Source: Methyloversatilis thermotolerans
Lineage (GTDB): Bacteria; Pseudomonadota; Gammaproteobacteria; Burkholderiales; Rhodocyclaceae
DNA: 64,000 nucleotides
Assembly: GCF_000372885.1 (NCBI RefSeq)
Contig: NZ_KB889967.1
Span: 2,679,430-2,743,429 of the forward strand
Direction of reading: 5' to 3'
Shown: positions 41,221 through 50,320 of the stretch, piece after piece
How positions within the stretch are numbered: the first letter of the stretch is position 1
How the letters are laid out: every line of letters begins with the position of its first letter
Made by a program: the position numbers and the translations under genes
The notes under the pieces: model-generated
What the model saw: the letters and a program-made list of their open reading frames with translations, nothing else
Databases searched by the model: none
What the model was told of the DNA's origin: nothing

Positions 41221-42150
41221 ATGGAACTGCGCCACCTCCGTTACTTCCTGACCGTGGCCCAGGAGCTGCACTTCACGCGTGCCGCCGAAAAGCTGGGCAT
41301 AGGCCAGCCACCGCTGAGCCAGCAGATCAAGCAGCTCGAACACGAACTGGGGGTGACGCTGTTCCATCGCGAAACGCGGTCGGTGTCACTGACCGAGGCC
41401 GGTCGCGCCTTCATGCCACATGCCCAGGCAGTGCTGCGCGAGGCGGACCAGGCGGTGCTGGCGGCGCGGCGCGCCGCGCGCGGCGAACAGGGACAGATCC
41501 GCATCGGTTTCACCAGCGCCTCCTCGTTCAACCCTTCGGTGCCGGCCATCATCAGCGGCTTCCGCGAACGCTATCCGGAAGTCGAAATATCTCTGGTGGA
41601 ACAGGCGACCGAAGCACTGGTGAATGCACTGGAAGCGGGCCAGATCGACATCGCCTTCGTGCGCCCGACGCAGGGCCAGCGCGAAGGGCTGGTCACGCGC
41701 GCGCTGCCGGCGGAACGCCTGTGGCTGGCGCTGCCCAAGCGCCATCCGCTGAGCGGGCGGAGCGCGCTGCGGTTGATCGAACTGGCCAACGACATGTTCG
41801 TGCTGTATCCGCGACTCAACGGCAGCCTGCTGTACGACTCCATCATCGCCGCCTGCCGCAACGCCGGCTTCAGCCCGCGCATCGCGCAGGAAGCCCCGCA
41901 GATGACCTCGACCGTCAATCTGGTGGCGGCCGGCGTCGGCATCGCCATCGTGCCCGAGTCGATGCGCCAGTTGCACCCGGAGGGCGTGGTCTACGTGGAG
42001 ATCGAGGATGACACGCCGCCTGCGCTGCTGTGGGTGGCACACACGCGTTCCAGCCGCGTTCCGCCGATGACGCTCAATTTCATGCGACATGTCGATGACT
42101 ATCTGGCACGCATCGAGGCAGGCGTCGCGGCACATCGCGATCGTGCATGA
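41221..42150 (+). CDS. LysR-family regulator, CatR/BenM-like
   Basis: The 309-residue regulator has the N-terminal signature MELRHLRYFLTVAQELHFTRAAEKLGIGQPPLSQQIKQLE and the effector domain with GFTSASSFNPSVP. This N-terminus is typical of regulators of aromatic and related catabolism. It lies directly after the cytochrome c gene and before a second LysR gene, so it probably controls one or both arms of the catabolic locus. Confidence 0.93.
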   Translation: MELRHLRYFLTVAQELHFTRAAEKLGIGQPPLSQQIKQLEHELGVTLFHRETRSVSLTEAGRAFMPHAQAVLREADQAVLAARRAARGEQGQIRIGFTSASSFNPSVPAIISGFRERYPEVEISLVEQATEALVNALEAGQIDIAFVRPTQGQREGLVTRALPAERLWLALPKRHPLSGRSALRLIELANDMFVLYPRLNGSLLYDSIIAACRNAGFSPRIAQEAPQMTSTVNLVAAGVGIAIVPESMRQLHPEGVVYVEIEDDTPPALLWVAHTRSSRVPPMTLNFMRHVDDYLARIEAGVAAHRDRA

Positions 42151-42157
42151 GGCCGCC

Positions 42158-43081
42158 ATGCTGCCCGACCTGGTAAGTCTCGCCCTGTTCCTGCGCGCAG
42201 TGGAAAGCCGCAGCCTGTCCAAGGCGGCACGCGAAAGACATCTCGCGCTCGCCGCTGCATCCCGCCGCATCGCCATCCTGGAGCACTGCTACGGCACGCA
42301 ACTGCTCTACCGCTCGGCCAAGGGTGTGGAGCCCACCCCCGCCGGCAAGGCACTCGCCTTCCATGCGCAGAAGATACTGGGACAGGAGCAACTGCTGCGT
42401 GCCGAGCTATCCAGTTATTCGCAGGGCGTGAAGGGACACGTGCGGATACAGGCCAACACATCGGCCATCACCCAGCACCTGCCGCGCGATCTTGCCGTGT
42501 TCTCGCACCGCTATCCCGAGGTGAAGATCGAACTGGTGGAAAGCCGCAGTCACGTGATCAACCAGAACGTGCGCGAGGGCAGGACCGATATCGGCATCGT
42601 CATGAGCGGCGACACGCTGGAGGGCATCAGCTATCTGCCCTACCAGCAGGACAGGCTGGCCGCCGTGGTGCCACGCGGACATGAGCTGAAGTCCAAGACG
42701 GTGCCGTTCGCGAGAATCCTCGACTACGACCTGGTCGGTCTGGACAGCGACACCGCGATGATGCGGCTGCTGCTGCAGGCCGCGGCCGACCTGTCGCGAC
42801 CGCTGCGGCTCAGCGTCGAGGTGGCCAGTTTCGAGGCGGTGTGCAAGTTCGTGCAGGCCGGCGTCGGCATCGGCGTGCTGCCGGAGAACGCCGCGCGCAA
42901 TTTCGCGAAGGAGATGGGCCTGCGCATCATCAAGCTGACCGATCGCTGGGCCACGCGACAGATGCTCATCTGCTTCCGCGGCATGGATGCGCTGCCGCTG
43001 GCCGGACGCAAGCTGGTGGAACTGCTCGCCGATCCGGACACCGAGCAGAGGCTCTCGCCGCGCGACCAGGACGGCGGCTGA
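42158..43081 (+). CDS. LysR-family regulator
   Basis: The 307-residue regulator has a helix-turn-helix in FLRAVESRSLSKAARERHLALAAASRRIAILE and an effector domain. ATG 42158 is chosen because the conserved domain begins there; the next gene upstream, also LysR, stops seven bases earlier, so they are co-transcribed. The arms of the locus converge just downstream, so one LysR may serve each. Confidence 0.92.
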   Translation: MLPDLVSLALFLRAVESRSLSKAARERHLALAAASRRIAILEHCYGTQLLYRSAKGVEPTPAGKALAFHAQKILGQEQLLRAELSSYSQGVKGHVRIQANTSAITQHLPRDLAVFSHRYPEVKIELVESRSHVINQNVREGRTDIGIVMSGDTLEGISYLPYQQDRLAAVVPRGHELKSKTVPFARILDYDLVGLDSDTAMMRLLLQAAADLSRPLRLSVEVASFEAVCKFVQAGVGIGVLPENAARNFAKEMGLRIIKLTDRWATRQMLICFRGMDALPLAGRKLVELLADPDTEQRLSPRDQDGG

Positions 43082-43131
43082 CCGGGTCGCCGCAGCCGGC
43101 ACGCGCGCGGCGCCGGACCGGCGTGGTGCAC

Positions 43132-43950
43132 TCAGTCCGACCCGTGGCGGGCCTCCACGCCGGCTGCGGCGAGCACGGCACGCGCGCGCGCCACCAGCGG
43201 TCTGTCTATCATCTGGCCGTTCAGGCGGACCGCCGCACCCGCAGCGTTCGCATCGGCAACCAGCACCTCGCGCGCCCAGCGCAGCGCCTGTTCGTCCGGC
43301 CGCAGGCAGCGTGCCACCGTCGGCAACTGGCGCGGATGGATGCACAGCTTGGCGCCAAAGCCCAGGCGCCGGGCGCGCAGCGTTTCGCGCTCCAGACGCG
43401 CCTCGTCGTCGAGCGCGACGCACACGCCATCCACCGGTGCCGCGAGTCCAGCCAGCCGTGACGCCAGCACGAGCGGGACACGCAGCGCATCCAGTTCTTC
43501 GTCCGCGCAGCTCATGCCCAGATCGAGCTGAAGGTCTATCGATCCGAACACCAGACGTTCGACCCCCGGCGCTTCGGCAATGCGCGCGACCTCGGCCAGG
43601 CCGCGCGCGGTTTCAATCAGTGGAAGCAGTGGCAGCGACGGATATTGCGCGTGCAGACGGCGCAGGCTGTCGGGCGATTCGGCCTTGGGCAGCATGAGCG
43701 CCGACACCCCGGGCAGATGAAGCAAGGCGACGTCGTCGGCGAAGTGCGGCGTGCCCTCGGCGTTGATGCGCAGCACCGCGCGTCCGTCCCGCTGCAGCCA
43801 GCTCGCAGCGGCGGTGCGCGCCGCCGCCTTGTCGGCGTCGGCCACCGCGTCCTCGAGGTCGAGGATGACGGCGTCGGCACCGCTGGCCAACGCCTTGGCG
43901 TATCGGTCCGGCCGATGACCGGGCACGAAAAGATAAGTCAGATCCGGCAT
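43132..43950 (-). CDS. CoA ester lyase (CitE/HpcH-HpaI superfamily)
   Basis: The 272-residue enzyme shows the CitE-like pattern: LFVPGHRPDRYAKALASGADAVILDLEDAV, the active-site region LMLPKAES, LIETARGLAEVARIA, FGSIDLQLDLG and GAKLCIHPRQLP. Such lyases split or form CoA thioesters of hydroxy acids such as citramalyl-CoA or malyl-CoA. It is the last gene of the minus-strand operon; a CoA-transferase gene precedes it by 61 bases. The substrate is probably a branched or hydroxy dicarboxylic CoA ester, by context only. Confidence 0.9.
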   Translation of the reverse strand: MPDLTYLFVPGHRPDRYAKALASGADAVILDLEDAVADADKAAARTAAASWLQRDGRAVLRINAEGTPHFADDVALLHLPGVSALMLPKAESPDSLRRLHAQYPSLPLLPLIETARGLAEVARIAEAPGVERLVFGSIDLQLDLGMSCADEELDALRVPLVLASRLAGLAAPVDGVCVALDDEARLERETLRARRLGFGAKLCIHPRQLPTVARCLRPDEQALRWAREVLVADANAAGAAVRLNGQMIDRPLVARARAVLAAAGVEARHGSD

Positions 43951-44011
43951 GTCGTTTCCTGGTGGCGCACGTCAGCGTCGGCCCGGCGGTCGACGCGTTG
44001 GCGCCAGCGCT

Positions 44012-45199
44012 TCAGATCGCTGCGTCGGCGCGCAGCCTGTCGATGGACGATGCGAGGCCCAGCTCCGCCAGGATGGCCTCGGTGTGCTGACCGACCGCAG
44101 GCACCGGATCCATGCGTGGCGAAACGCCTTCGGGCAGCGCTGGCGGCAGCAGCGCAGGCACCTCACCGGCCGGTGTCATGACCGAACGGAAGCGTCCGCG
44201 CGCATGCAACTGCGGATGCGCCCACACGTCCTTCATCTCGTTCAGACGCGCGTTGGCGATCTGTGCGCGATCCAGCCGCGCCATGACTGCCCCGGACGTG
44301 AGCGTCGCGAACACGTCGCGTATCCGGGACTCGACCTCTGCGCGCGCCTCGTGGCGCAGGACATTCGAGGCATAGCGGGGGTCGTCCGCCAACGCGGGCT
44401 GCTCGAGCACGACTTCGCAGAAGGACGCCCACTCACGCTCGTTCTGCACGCCGAGCAGCACGGTCAATCCGTCGCCGGTCTGGAAAGGACCATACGGACA
44501 GATGGTGGCGTGCGCGGCCCCGGAACGGCCGGGCGGACTGGCGCCGTCATACGCGTAATACAGCGGATAGCCCATCCACTCGGTCATGGTTTCGAGCAGC
44601 GAAACCTCCACCCGGCTGCCCAGACCGGTGTGCTGGCGCTGGATCAAGGCCGAGAGGATGCCGCTGTAGGCATACATGCCGGCCGAAATGTCGGCGATGG
44701 AACAGCCGGCCTTCGCCGGTTGGTCGCCGTCGCCGGTGATGGACAGGAATCCGGATTCACCCTGGATCAGCAGGTCATAGGCCTTCTTGTCGCGATAGGG
44801 ACCGCCATCGCCATAGCCGGAAATGTCGCACACGATCAGGCGCGGAAAATCGTCATGCAGGGCCTGGAAGGACAGGCCCATGCGCTCGGCGGCACCGGGC
44901 GCGAGGTTCTGCACGAACACGTCGGCCTGCGCCAGCAAGCGATCGAGCACGGCACGGGCATCCGGATGCTTCAGATCCAGGGTCAGGCTTTCCTTCGAGC
45001 GGTTGACCCACACGAAATGTGACGCCATCCCCTGTACGCGCCGGTCATAGCCCCGCGCGAAATCACCGCCGCCCGGGCGCTCGATCTTGATCACGCGCGC
45101 CCCGAGATCGGCGAGATGCCGGGTACAGAAAGGGGCCGCGATCGCATGCTCCAGTGCGATGACGGTAATGCCATCCAGCGGTCTTGTCGTGTCGTTCAT
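44012..45199 (-). CDS. CaiB/BaiF-family CoA-transferase
   Basis: The 395-residue class III CoA-transferase has the family features GITVIALEHAIAAPFCTRHLADLGARVIKIERPGGGDFAR, NRSKESLTLDLK, and the catalytic aspartate region CSIADISAGMYAYSG. It moves CoA between carboxylic acids via aspartyl-CoA. It lies between the CitF-like and CitE-like genes and could activate the acid that the lyase then cleaves. ATG 45199 is preferred over 45211 because the family N-terminus begins right after it. Confidence 0.92.
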   Translation of the reverse strand: MNDTTRPLDGITVIALEHAIAAPFCTRHLADLGARVIKIERPGGGDFARGYDRRVQGMASHFVWVNRSKESLTLDLKHPDARAVLDRLLAQADVFVQNLAPGAAERMGLSFQALHDDFPRLIVCDISGYGDGGPYRDKKAYDLLIQGESGFLSITGDGDQPAKAGCSIADISAGMYAYSGILSALIQRQHTGLGSRVEVSLLETMTEWMGYPLYYAYDGASPPGRSGAAHATICPYGPFQTGDGLTVLLGVQNEREWASFCEVVLEQPALADDPRYASNVLRHEARAEVESRIRDVFATLTSGAVMARLDRAQIANARLNEMKDVWAHPQLHARGRFRSVMTPAGEVPALLPPALPEGVSPRMDPVPAVGQHTEAILAELGLASSIDRLRADAAI

Positions 45200-45259
45200 A
45201 TGCCGCACCACAGCTCAGTTGAACAGCGGGCGCGAGGCGCCCCCTTCGCATGCCACGCC

Positions 45260-46798
45260 TCACGCAAGCGTGCGCACTACATCGATCACCGATCCGTCGC
45301 GGTACTCGACCACCGCCGCAACACGATCGGTCTGTGGAGGCGGGCGTCGCAGGCCGGCCTCGGCGCGCGCGGCGGCGATCAGCGCATCGATCTCCAGCAC
45401 TTCCACGCCATGCCCGATCAGCCGCTCGCGCAGCTCGCCGCGCAGAGGATTCACCGCAACGCCGGCCTCGGTCACCAGCACATCCACCGTTTCGCCGGGT
45501 GTGGTGACCGTGGTCACCTGATCCACCACCTTGGCGAATCCGCCACCCTTCAGCTTGGTGGTAACGATGGCCAGCTTGGCGCCGGCCGCCGTGTCCGCAT
45601 GTCCGCCGGATCCGCCCAGGATGACACCATCGGTGCCGGTCGTGACATTGACATGAAAATCGCGGTCCACTTCCGCCGCACCGAGGATGACCACGTCCAG
45701 GTTGTTCACCACCGGACCGCAGGTGTGCGGATTGGCGTACAGCGAGGCCGACATGCACTGGTGATCGACATTGCGGCGATAGGAATCCACCGCCTTCAGG
45801 TCGAAGCACTGCACATCGAACAAGGACCGGAACAGGCCGGCCTCGAACATGTCGACCAGGTAGCCGGTGATGCCGCCCGACGCGAAGCTGCCGCGTATGC
45901 CGCGCTCCACCATGATCTGGCGCAATTCGTCGGCAACCGCGAGCGAAATGCCGCCGGCGCCGGTCTGGAAGGAAAAGCCTTCCTTCAGCAGTCCGGATGC
46001 CGCGACCACCTGCGCGGTGCGGTGCGCGATGGCGAGGCCCACCGGGTCCTGCGTTGCACGGGTCGTTCCCGACGCGATGCCTTGTGGGTCACCGATGCGA
46101 TCCACCCGCACGACGAAATCCACCAGGTCCTGGGTGATGTCCGCGGGTGATGCCGGGTAGGGAACGAGATGATCGGTGATGGCGACGACACGACGCGCGA
46201 AGCGCGCATCCACCATGCCATAGCCCAGCGTGCCGCAGGCCGAGGGCCCCTGCACGCCATTCAGATTGCCACTGGCATCGGCCGCTGGCGCCGCGATGAA
46301 TGCGACATCCACCGTGATGTCGCCCGACTCGATGGCGCGCGCGCGGCCGCCGTGCGTCATCATGATGACCGGCTCGCGCAGCGCGCCGCGCACCAGCGCT
46401 TCGCCGAGCGGGCCACTGATATAGGTCGCGCTCAGCCCGCCCACCACCCCCGAGGCGATGTGTTCGATGATGGGCGCATGCACCGGAAAGAAGGAGCTGG
46501 CGGCGACACGGATGTCGCGCAGGCCGCGGCGGGCGATTTCCGCCAGCACCCTGTTCATCACATGGTCGCCATTGCGCAGATGGTGGTGGAAGGAAATGGT
46601 GTCGCCATCCTTCAGCCCGCACGCGTCGATCGCCGCGGCGACGTCCGGCAGCAGCTTGCTCGCCTCCGGCTTCGGGCCGCTCACCGTGCGTCGTATCTGC
46701 ACTTGCCCGTCGGGGGCGCCATAGGCGCCGAGGTAGGGCTTGACGACCCGGTAGCCCGGAATGTGCTCGGGCACCTGCCGGCCGATGGAATTCAGCAT
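45260..46798 (-). CDS. citF: Citrate lyase alpha-subunit-like CoA-transferase
   Basis: The 512-residue protein is homologous to CitF, the CoA/ACP-transferase subunit of citrate lyase: SFHHHLRNGDHVMNRVLAEI, GPLGEALVRG, MMTHGGRARAIESGDI, GFSFQTGAGGISLAV, NVTTGTDGVILGGSGGHADTAAGA. Citrate lyase also needs the acyl carrier CitD and its CitXG maturation proteins, none of which are present here. In this cluster it probably acts directly on CoA esters, paired with the CitE-like lyase. Confidence 0.9.
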   Translation of the reverse strand: MLNSIGRQVPEHIPGYRVVKPYLGAYGAPDGQVQIRRTVSGPKPEASKLLPDVAAAIDACGLKDGDTISFHHHLRNGDHVMNRVLAEIARRGLRDIRVAASSFFPVHAPIIEHIASGVVGGLSATYISGPLGEALVRGALREPVIMMTHGGRARAIESGDITVDVAFIAAPAADASGNLNGVQGPSACGTLGYGMVDARFARRVVAITDHLVPYPASPADITQDLVDFVVRVDRIGDPQGIASGTTRATQDPVGLAIAHRTAQVVAASGLLKEGFSFQTGAGGISLAVADELRQIMVERGIRGSFASGGITGYLVDMFEAGLFRSLFDVQCFDLKAVDSYRRNVDHQCMSASLYANPHTCGPVVNNLDVVILGAAEVDRDFHVNVTTGTDGVILGGSGGHADTAAGAKLAIVTTKLKGGGFAKVVDQVTTVTTPGETVDVLVTEAGVAVNPLRGELRERLIGHGVEVLEIDALIAAARAEAGLRRPPPQTDRVAAVVEYRDGSVIDVVRTLA

Positions 46799-46812
46799 CG
46801 CGCGACTCGCCC

Positions 46813-47568
46813 TTATACGATGCGGCCGCCATCGACCGGGAACTCGACGCCGGTGATGAAGGCGGCTTCGTCCGATGCGAGGAACAGCGCGGCGTTGGCG
46901 ACATCCTGCGATTCGGCCAGACGGCCGAGCGGAATGCTGGCCAGGAATTTCTGGCGGTTTTCGGGCGTGTCCGGCATGCCCATGAAGGCTTCCAGCAGGC
47001 CGGTCGCGCCCATGACCGGACAGATCGCATTCACGCGTATGCCGTCCGGGCCGAGTTCGGCCGCCATCGACTTGGACAGCGTATTCACCGCACCCTTGGA
47101 CGCGTTGTACCAGGTCAGACCGGGACGCGGACGGATGCCCGCCACCGAGCCCACATTCAGGATGACGCCCGCGCGTCGGGCACGGAAGATGGGGAGCACG
47201 GCGAAGGTCATGTGATAGAGCGACTTCACGTTCACCGCGAAAATGCGGTCGAAGGTCGCCTCATCGACATTCAGCAGCGGCTGGTTGCGATGGGTGGTGC
47301 CGGCGTTGTTCACGACGATGTCCAGCGTACCGAAGCGATTCACGCACTGTTCGACCAGCGCCTCGATGTCCTCCTTGCGACTCACGTCGCAGCGCACCGC
47401 GATCGCGTGATCCCCCAGCTCGGACGCCAGCGCCTGCGCGCCTTCCTGGTTGATGTCGGCGATTGCCACGCGCGCGCCATGTTCGACATAGGTCCGGGCG
47501 ATGGCGGCGCCGAAGCCGGACGCCGCGCCGGTGACGATGGCCACCTTGTTCTGCAGTCTCATATTCAT
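46813..47568 (-). CDS. Short-chain dehydrogenase/reductase
   Basis: The 251-residue SDR has the Rossmann motif TGAASGFGAAIA, NNAG, catalytic Ser in LNVGSVAG and YNASK. It probably oxidises a hydroxy intermediate of the pathway with NAD(P). ATG 47568 overlaps the stop of the upstream aldehyde dehydrogenase gene by four bases (ATGA); ATG 47562 two codons later is the alternative. Confidence 0.93.
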   Translation of the reverse strand: MNMRLQNKVAIVTGAASGFGAAIARTYVEHGARVAIADINQEGAQALASELGDHAIAVRCDVSRKEDIEALVEQCVNRFGTLDIVVNNAGTTHRNQPLLNVDEATFDRIFAVNVKSLYHMTFAVLPIFRARRAGVILNVGSVAGIRPRPGLTWYNASKGAVNTLSKSMAAELGPDGIRVNAICPVMGATGLLEAFMGMPDTPENRQKFLASIPLGRLAESQDVANAALFLASDEAAFITGVEFPVDGGRIV

Positions 47569-49004
47569 TCACCGTGGAATTGGATGACAGTCTTGGTCGT
47601 ACTGACTTCTTCGAGCGCCAGCAGACCCTTTTCGCGGCCGTGGCCGCTGCGCCGGGTGCCACCGAATGGCAGTTCGACGCCACCGCCTGCGCCATAGGAA
47701 TTGATGAACACCTGGCCGGCGCGCACAGCGCGCGCCATGCGCTGCTGGCGACCGCCGTTCTCGGTCCACACCGCTGCGATCAGACCGTAGGGTGTGCCGT
47801 TGGCGATTGCGACGGCATGCGCTTCATCGCGGAACGGAATGACGCTGAGCACCGGTCCGAACACCTCATCCTGCGCCAGGACCGCATCCGGCGCCACCGG
47901 GCCGAACATGACCGGGCGCACGAAGAAGCCGCCGGCAGGCAGGCCGTCCGCCAGGCTGCCCTCGGCGAGCACCGGCACGCCGGCGGCGCGCGCGTCGTCG
48001 ATGTAACGCTGCACGCGCGTGCGCTGCGCGGCATTCATCAGCGGGCCGCAGTCCAGATCCATGTCCGGCGTTCCGACCTTCACCCGCGCAAAGGCCTCGG
48101 CCACGCGCGACACGCAGACGTCATAGATGGATTCCTGCACCAGCAGGCGACTGCCGGCGGTGCAGGTCTGCCCGGCGTTCTGCACGATGGCACGCACGAT
48201 GACCGGCACCGCGCGCTCGAGATCGGCATCGTCGAACACGATCTGCGGCGACTTGCCGCCCAGTTCGAGCACGCATTTCACCGGCGTATGCGCGGCGGCG
48301 GTCTGGATCAGCGTGCCGACCTCGTTGGAGCCGGTGAAACTGATGAAGTCGATGTCGGGATGGGACGCCAATGCCGCGCCCGCTTCCTCACCCAGACCGG
48401 TCACCACATTGAGCGCGCCGTCCGGCAGCCCGGCCTGCTGCGCGATGCGCGCGATGTACAGCGCGGAATAGCTGGTGTCCTCCGCCGGCTTGAGTACCGC
48501 GGCGTTGCCCATGGCCAGGGCCGGCGCCACCGAGCGGCCTATCATCTGCGCCGGATAGTTCCACGGCACGATGTGCGCCGTCACGCCCAGTGGCTCGCGC
48601 AACAGGTTCACCGTATAACCGTTCAGGAAGGGAATGACCTCGCCATGCACCTTGTCGGCGGCGCTGCCGTAGAACTCGAAGTAGCGCGCCAGTACCTGGA
48701 TGTCATTGCGTGCGGTGGTGAGCGGCTTGCCGGTGTCCAGCGCCTCCAGTTGCGCCAGTTCTTCCGCGTCGTCGAGGATGCGCTGCGCGATGCGCATCAG
48801 CACGCGACCGCGCTCCAGTGCGCTCATGCGCCCCCATTCGCCGGCGCGCGCCGCCTGTGCTTCCGCCACCGCGCGATCGACATCCGCCTTGCCGCCGCGC
48901 GGCACCTGGCCGATCACTTCGCCGGTGGCCGGATTCAGCGACGGAAAGGTTTCGCGGGTCGACGCCTCGACGAACCGTCCGCCTATGAACATCTTGTCTA
49001 TCAT
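47565..49004 (-). CDS. NAD(P)-dependent aldehyde dehydrogenase (second arm)
   Basis: The 479-residue ALDH has PWNYPAQMIGRSVAPALAMGN, FTGSNEVGT, Glu in LELGGKSP and catalytic Cys in NAGQTCTAGSRL. It is the first gene of the minus-strand operon ALDH-SDR-CitF-CaiB-CitE. Two palindromes at 49145-49176 lie upstream, one with LysR geometry. It differs strongly in sequence from the plus-strand ALDH, so the two are not a recent duplication. Confidence 0.93.
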   Translation of the reverse strand: MIDKMFIGGRFVEASTRETFPSLNPATGEVIGQVPRGGKADVDRAVAEAQAARAGEWGRMSALERGRVLMRIAQRILDDAEELAQLEALDTGKPLTTARNDIQVLARYFEFYGSAADKVHGEVIPFLNGYTVNLLREPLGVTAHIVPWNYPAQMIGRSVAPALAMGNAAVLKPAEDTSYSALYIARIAQQAGLPDGALNVVTGLGEEAGAALASHPDIDFISFTGSNEVGTLIQTAAAHTPVKCVLELGGKSPQIVFDDADLERAVPVIVRAIVQNAGQTCTAGSRLLVQESIYDVCVSRVAEAFARVKVGTPDMDLDCGPLMNAAQRTRVQRYIDDARAAGVPVLAEGSLADGLPAGGFFVRPVMFGPVAPDAVLAQDEVFGPVLSVIPFRDEAHAVAIANGTPYGLIAAVWTENGGRQQRMARAVRAGQVFINSYGAGGGVELPFGGTRRSGHGREKGLLALEEVSTTKTVIQFHGE

Positions 49005-49144
49005 CTGCTTCGCCCCAGAGTTTGCGTGCCGGGCGCATGACAGCGCCCCACCCGGTTTCGAGTGGAGGTGCGACGACGCGTTCGCCCTCGCACGGCACCG
49101 GACGGACGCATCTTAGAGCGCGGGAAGCCTTCGCCGGAATTGAT

Positions 49145-49176
49145 ATCTGGTCACGCCAGATTTCGCAGAATGCGAA
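49145..49176 (-). promoter_or_regulatory. Two adjacent palindromes, probable LysR site
   Basis: ATCTGG-TCACG-CCAGAT (49145-49161) and TTCGCA-GAA-TGCGAA (49162-49176) abut each other about 140-170 bases upstream of the ALDH start at 49004. The second has T-N11-A spacing. Both lie between the ALDH operon and the flavodoxin gene. Confidence 0.5.
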
Positions 49177-49251
49177 CACTAAAAACGCGAAGCCGCTGGC
49201 CGCAGGCGGCACCGGCAGCCCGTCTCAGGACGGTGCGGAAGGAGCAGGGTC

Positions 49252-49809
49252 TCAGGCGACCTGGCGCAGCCGCTCGACCAGCAGCGGCTTCACCTGCTCC
49301 AGCCAGGCGTCCAGCCGCGCGTCGGTATGCATGCCCTGGGTGCGCTGGTCGATCACCAGACCGACGAAGCGGCCATCCACCACCGATGCCGAGTGCTCGA
49401 ACACATAGCCCTCGGTGCTCCAGTCGCCCACCAGTTCGGCGCCGTAGCCGGCGAACACCTCGTGCAGCCTCTTCAGCGAACTGGCGAAGCGTTCGCTGTA
49501 GCGCTCCTGCGCGCCCAGTCCGTACAGGGCGATGCGCTTGCCGCGCATATCGGTACCCGCCGGCATCTTCGCCAGGAACTCCTCCCAGTTCGCTTCCAGG
49601 CAGCCCGCCGTGCGCCCGGGTATCTGCCCGACGCCATAGCTGGGGGTGCCGAGGATGAGTGCGTCGTACTGCAGCAGATCGTCCGCTTCGATGCGATTCA
49701 CATTCACCGGCTTCGCCGCCAGCGCATCGCCCAACCGGGCGTGGATCTTCTTGGCCACCAGTCGTGTGGTGCCGGTTTCCGTTCCGAAGAAGATGCCTAT
49801 CTTGTCCAT
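49252..49809 (-). CDS. Flavodoxin
   Basis: The 185-residue product is a long-chain flavodoxin: FMN phosphate loop FFGTETGTTRLVAKKI, tyrosine-bearing loops GTPSYGVGQ and GLGAQERYSE, and the inserted long-chain segment. Flavodoxins carry low-potential electrons in place of ferredoxin. The length and sequence resemble the type linked with nitrogen fixation or reductive biosynthesis, but no such genes are nearby. Confidence 0.93.
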   Translation of the reverse strand: MDKIGIFFGTETGTTRLVAKKIHARLGDALAAKPVNVNRIEADDLLQYDALILGTPSYGVGQIPGRTAGCLEANWEEFLAKMPAGTDMRGKRIALYGLGAQERYSERFASSLKRLHEVFAGYGAELVGDWSTEGYVFEHSASVVDGRFVGLVIDQRTQGMHTDARLDAWLEQVKPLLVERLRQVA

Positions 49810-49952
49810 CGCTCACCTCGTCCATGCGTGACGACGCCTTTGTCGCAGGGCATGCGACAAAGGCGACAGAATCGGTCGGATGCGCGCCGGGCGGCCGGGT
49901 CGTGGCCGGCCGAAGCGCGCGCGGACGGACGATGCAAGAAGCGTGCTGCGCG

Positions 49953-50279
49953 TCAGCGCCGGCGGAAGGGCTCGCAGCCGATGCCGTCGCCATCGCGATC
50001 GAGATGCGGGCCGTAGCCCGGTTCGCCCGCGCGCACCGGCGCGGCCCCGGCCGCGCGCGCCTCGCTGCAATTGCGGAACGGCCGGCTGGCGGACGCGGCG
50101 CCGGCATCGGCATCGGCCGGGCGCGGCGTCGCCGCCGCGCGGTGGCAGTGATAGTCGCCGGTCTTGCGGTTGTGGTGGCAGCCGTCGGCATCCAGCCCGC
50201 CGGAATGGGCATGCGCCGCCGCGCTGGTCATGAGGGCCAGCGCGATGCCGAGCACGGACGTGTGGCGGACGGCGGACAT
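49953..50279 (-). CDS. Secreted YHYH / excalibur calcium-binding protein
   Basis: The 108-residue protein has a signal peptide, a YHYH-type motif (GGLDADGCHHNRKTGDYHCH) and a C-terminal excalibur domain (FRNCSEARAAGAAPV ... GYGPHLDRDGDGIGCE) whose DxDxDG loop binds calcium. It is small, exported and of unknown role. The pairing of the two domains is common in proteobacteria. Confidence 0.85.
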   Translation of the reverse strand: MSAVRHTSVLGIALALMTSAAAHAHSGGLDADGCHHNRKTGDYHCHRAAATPRPADADAGAASASRPFRNCSEARAAGAAPVRAGEPGYGPHLDRDGDGIGCEPFRRR

Positions 50280-50320
50280 GGGCGCGACACAGAAGGGCGA
50301 GCGCCCATTCTATGCGGCGT

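Noticed and set aside
38868-41222. A 784-residue minus-strand frame
   Set aside because: Antisense shadow of the GMC dehydrogenase and cytochrome c genes.
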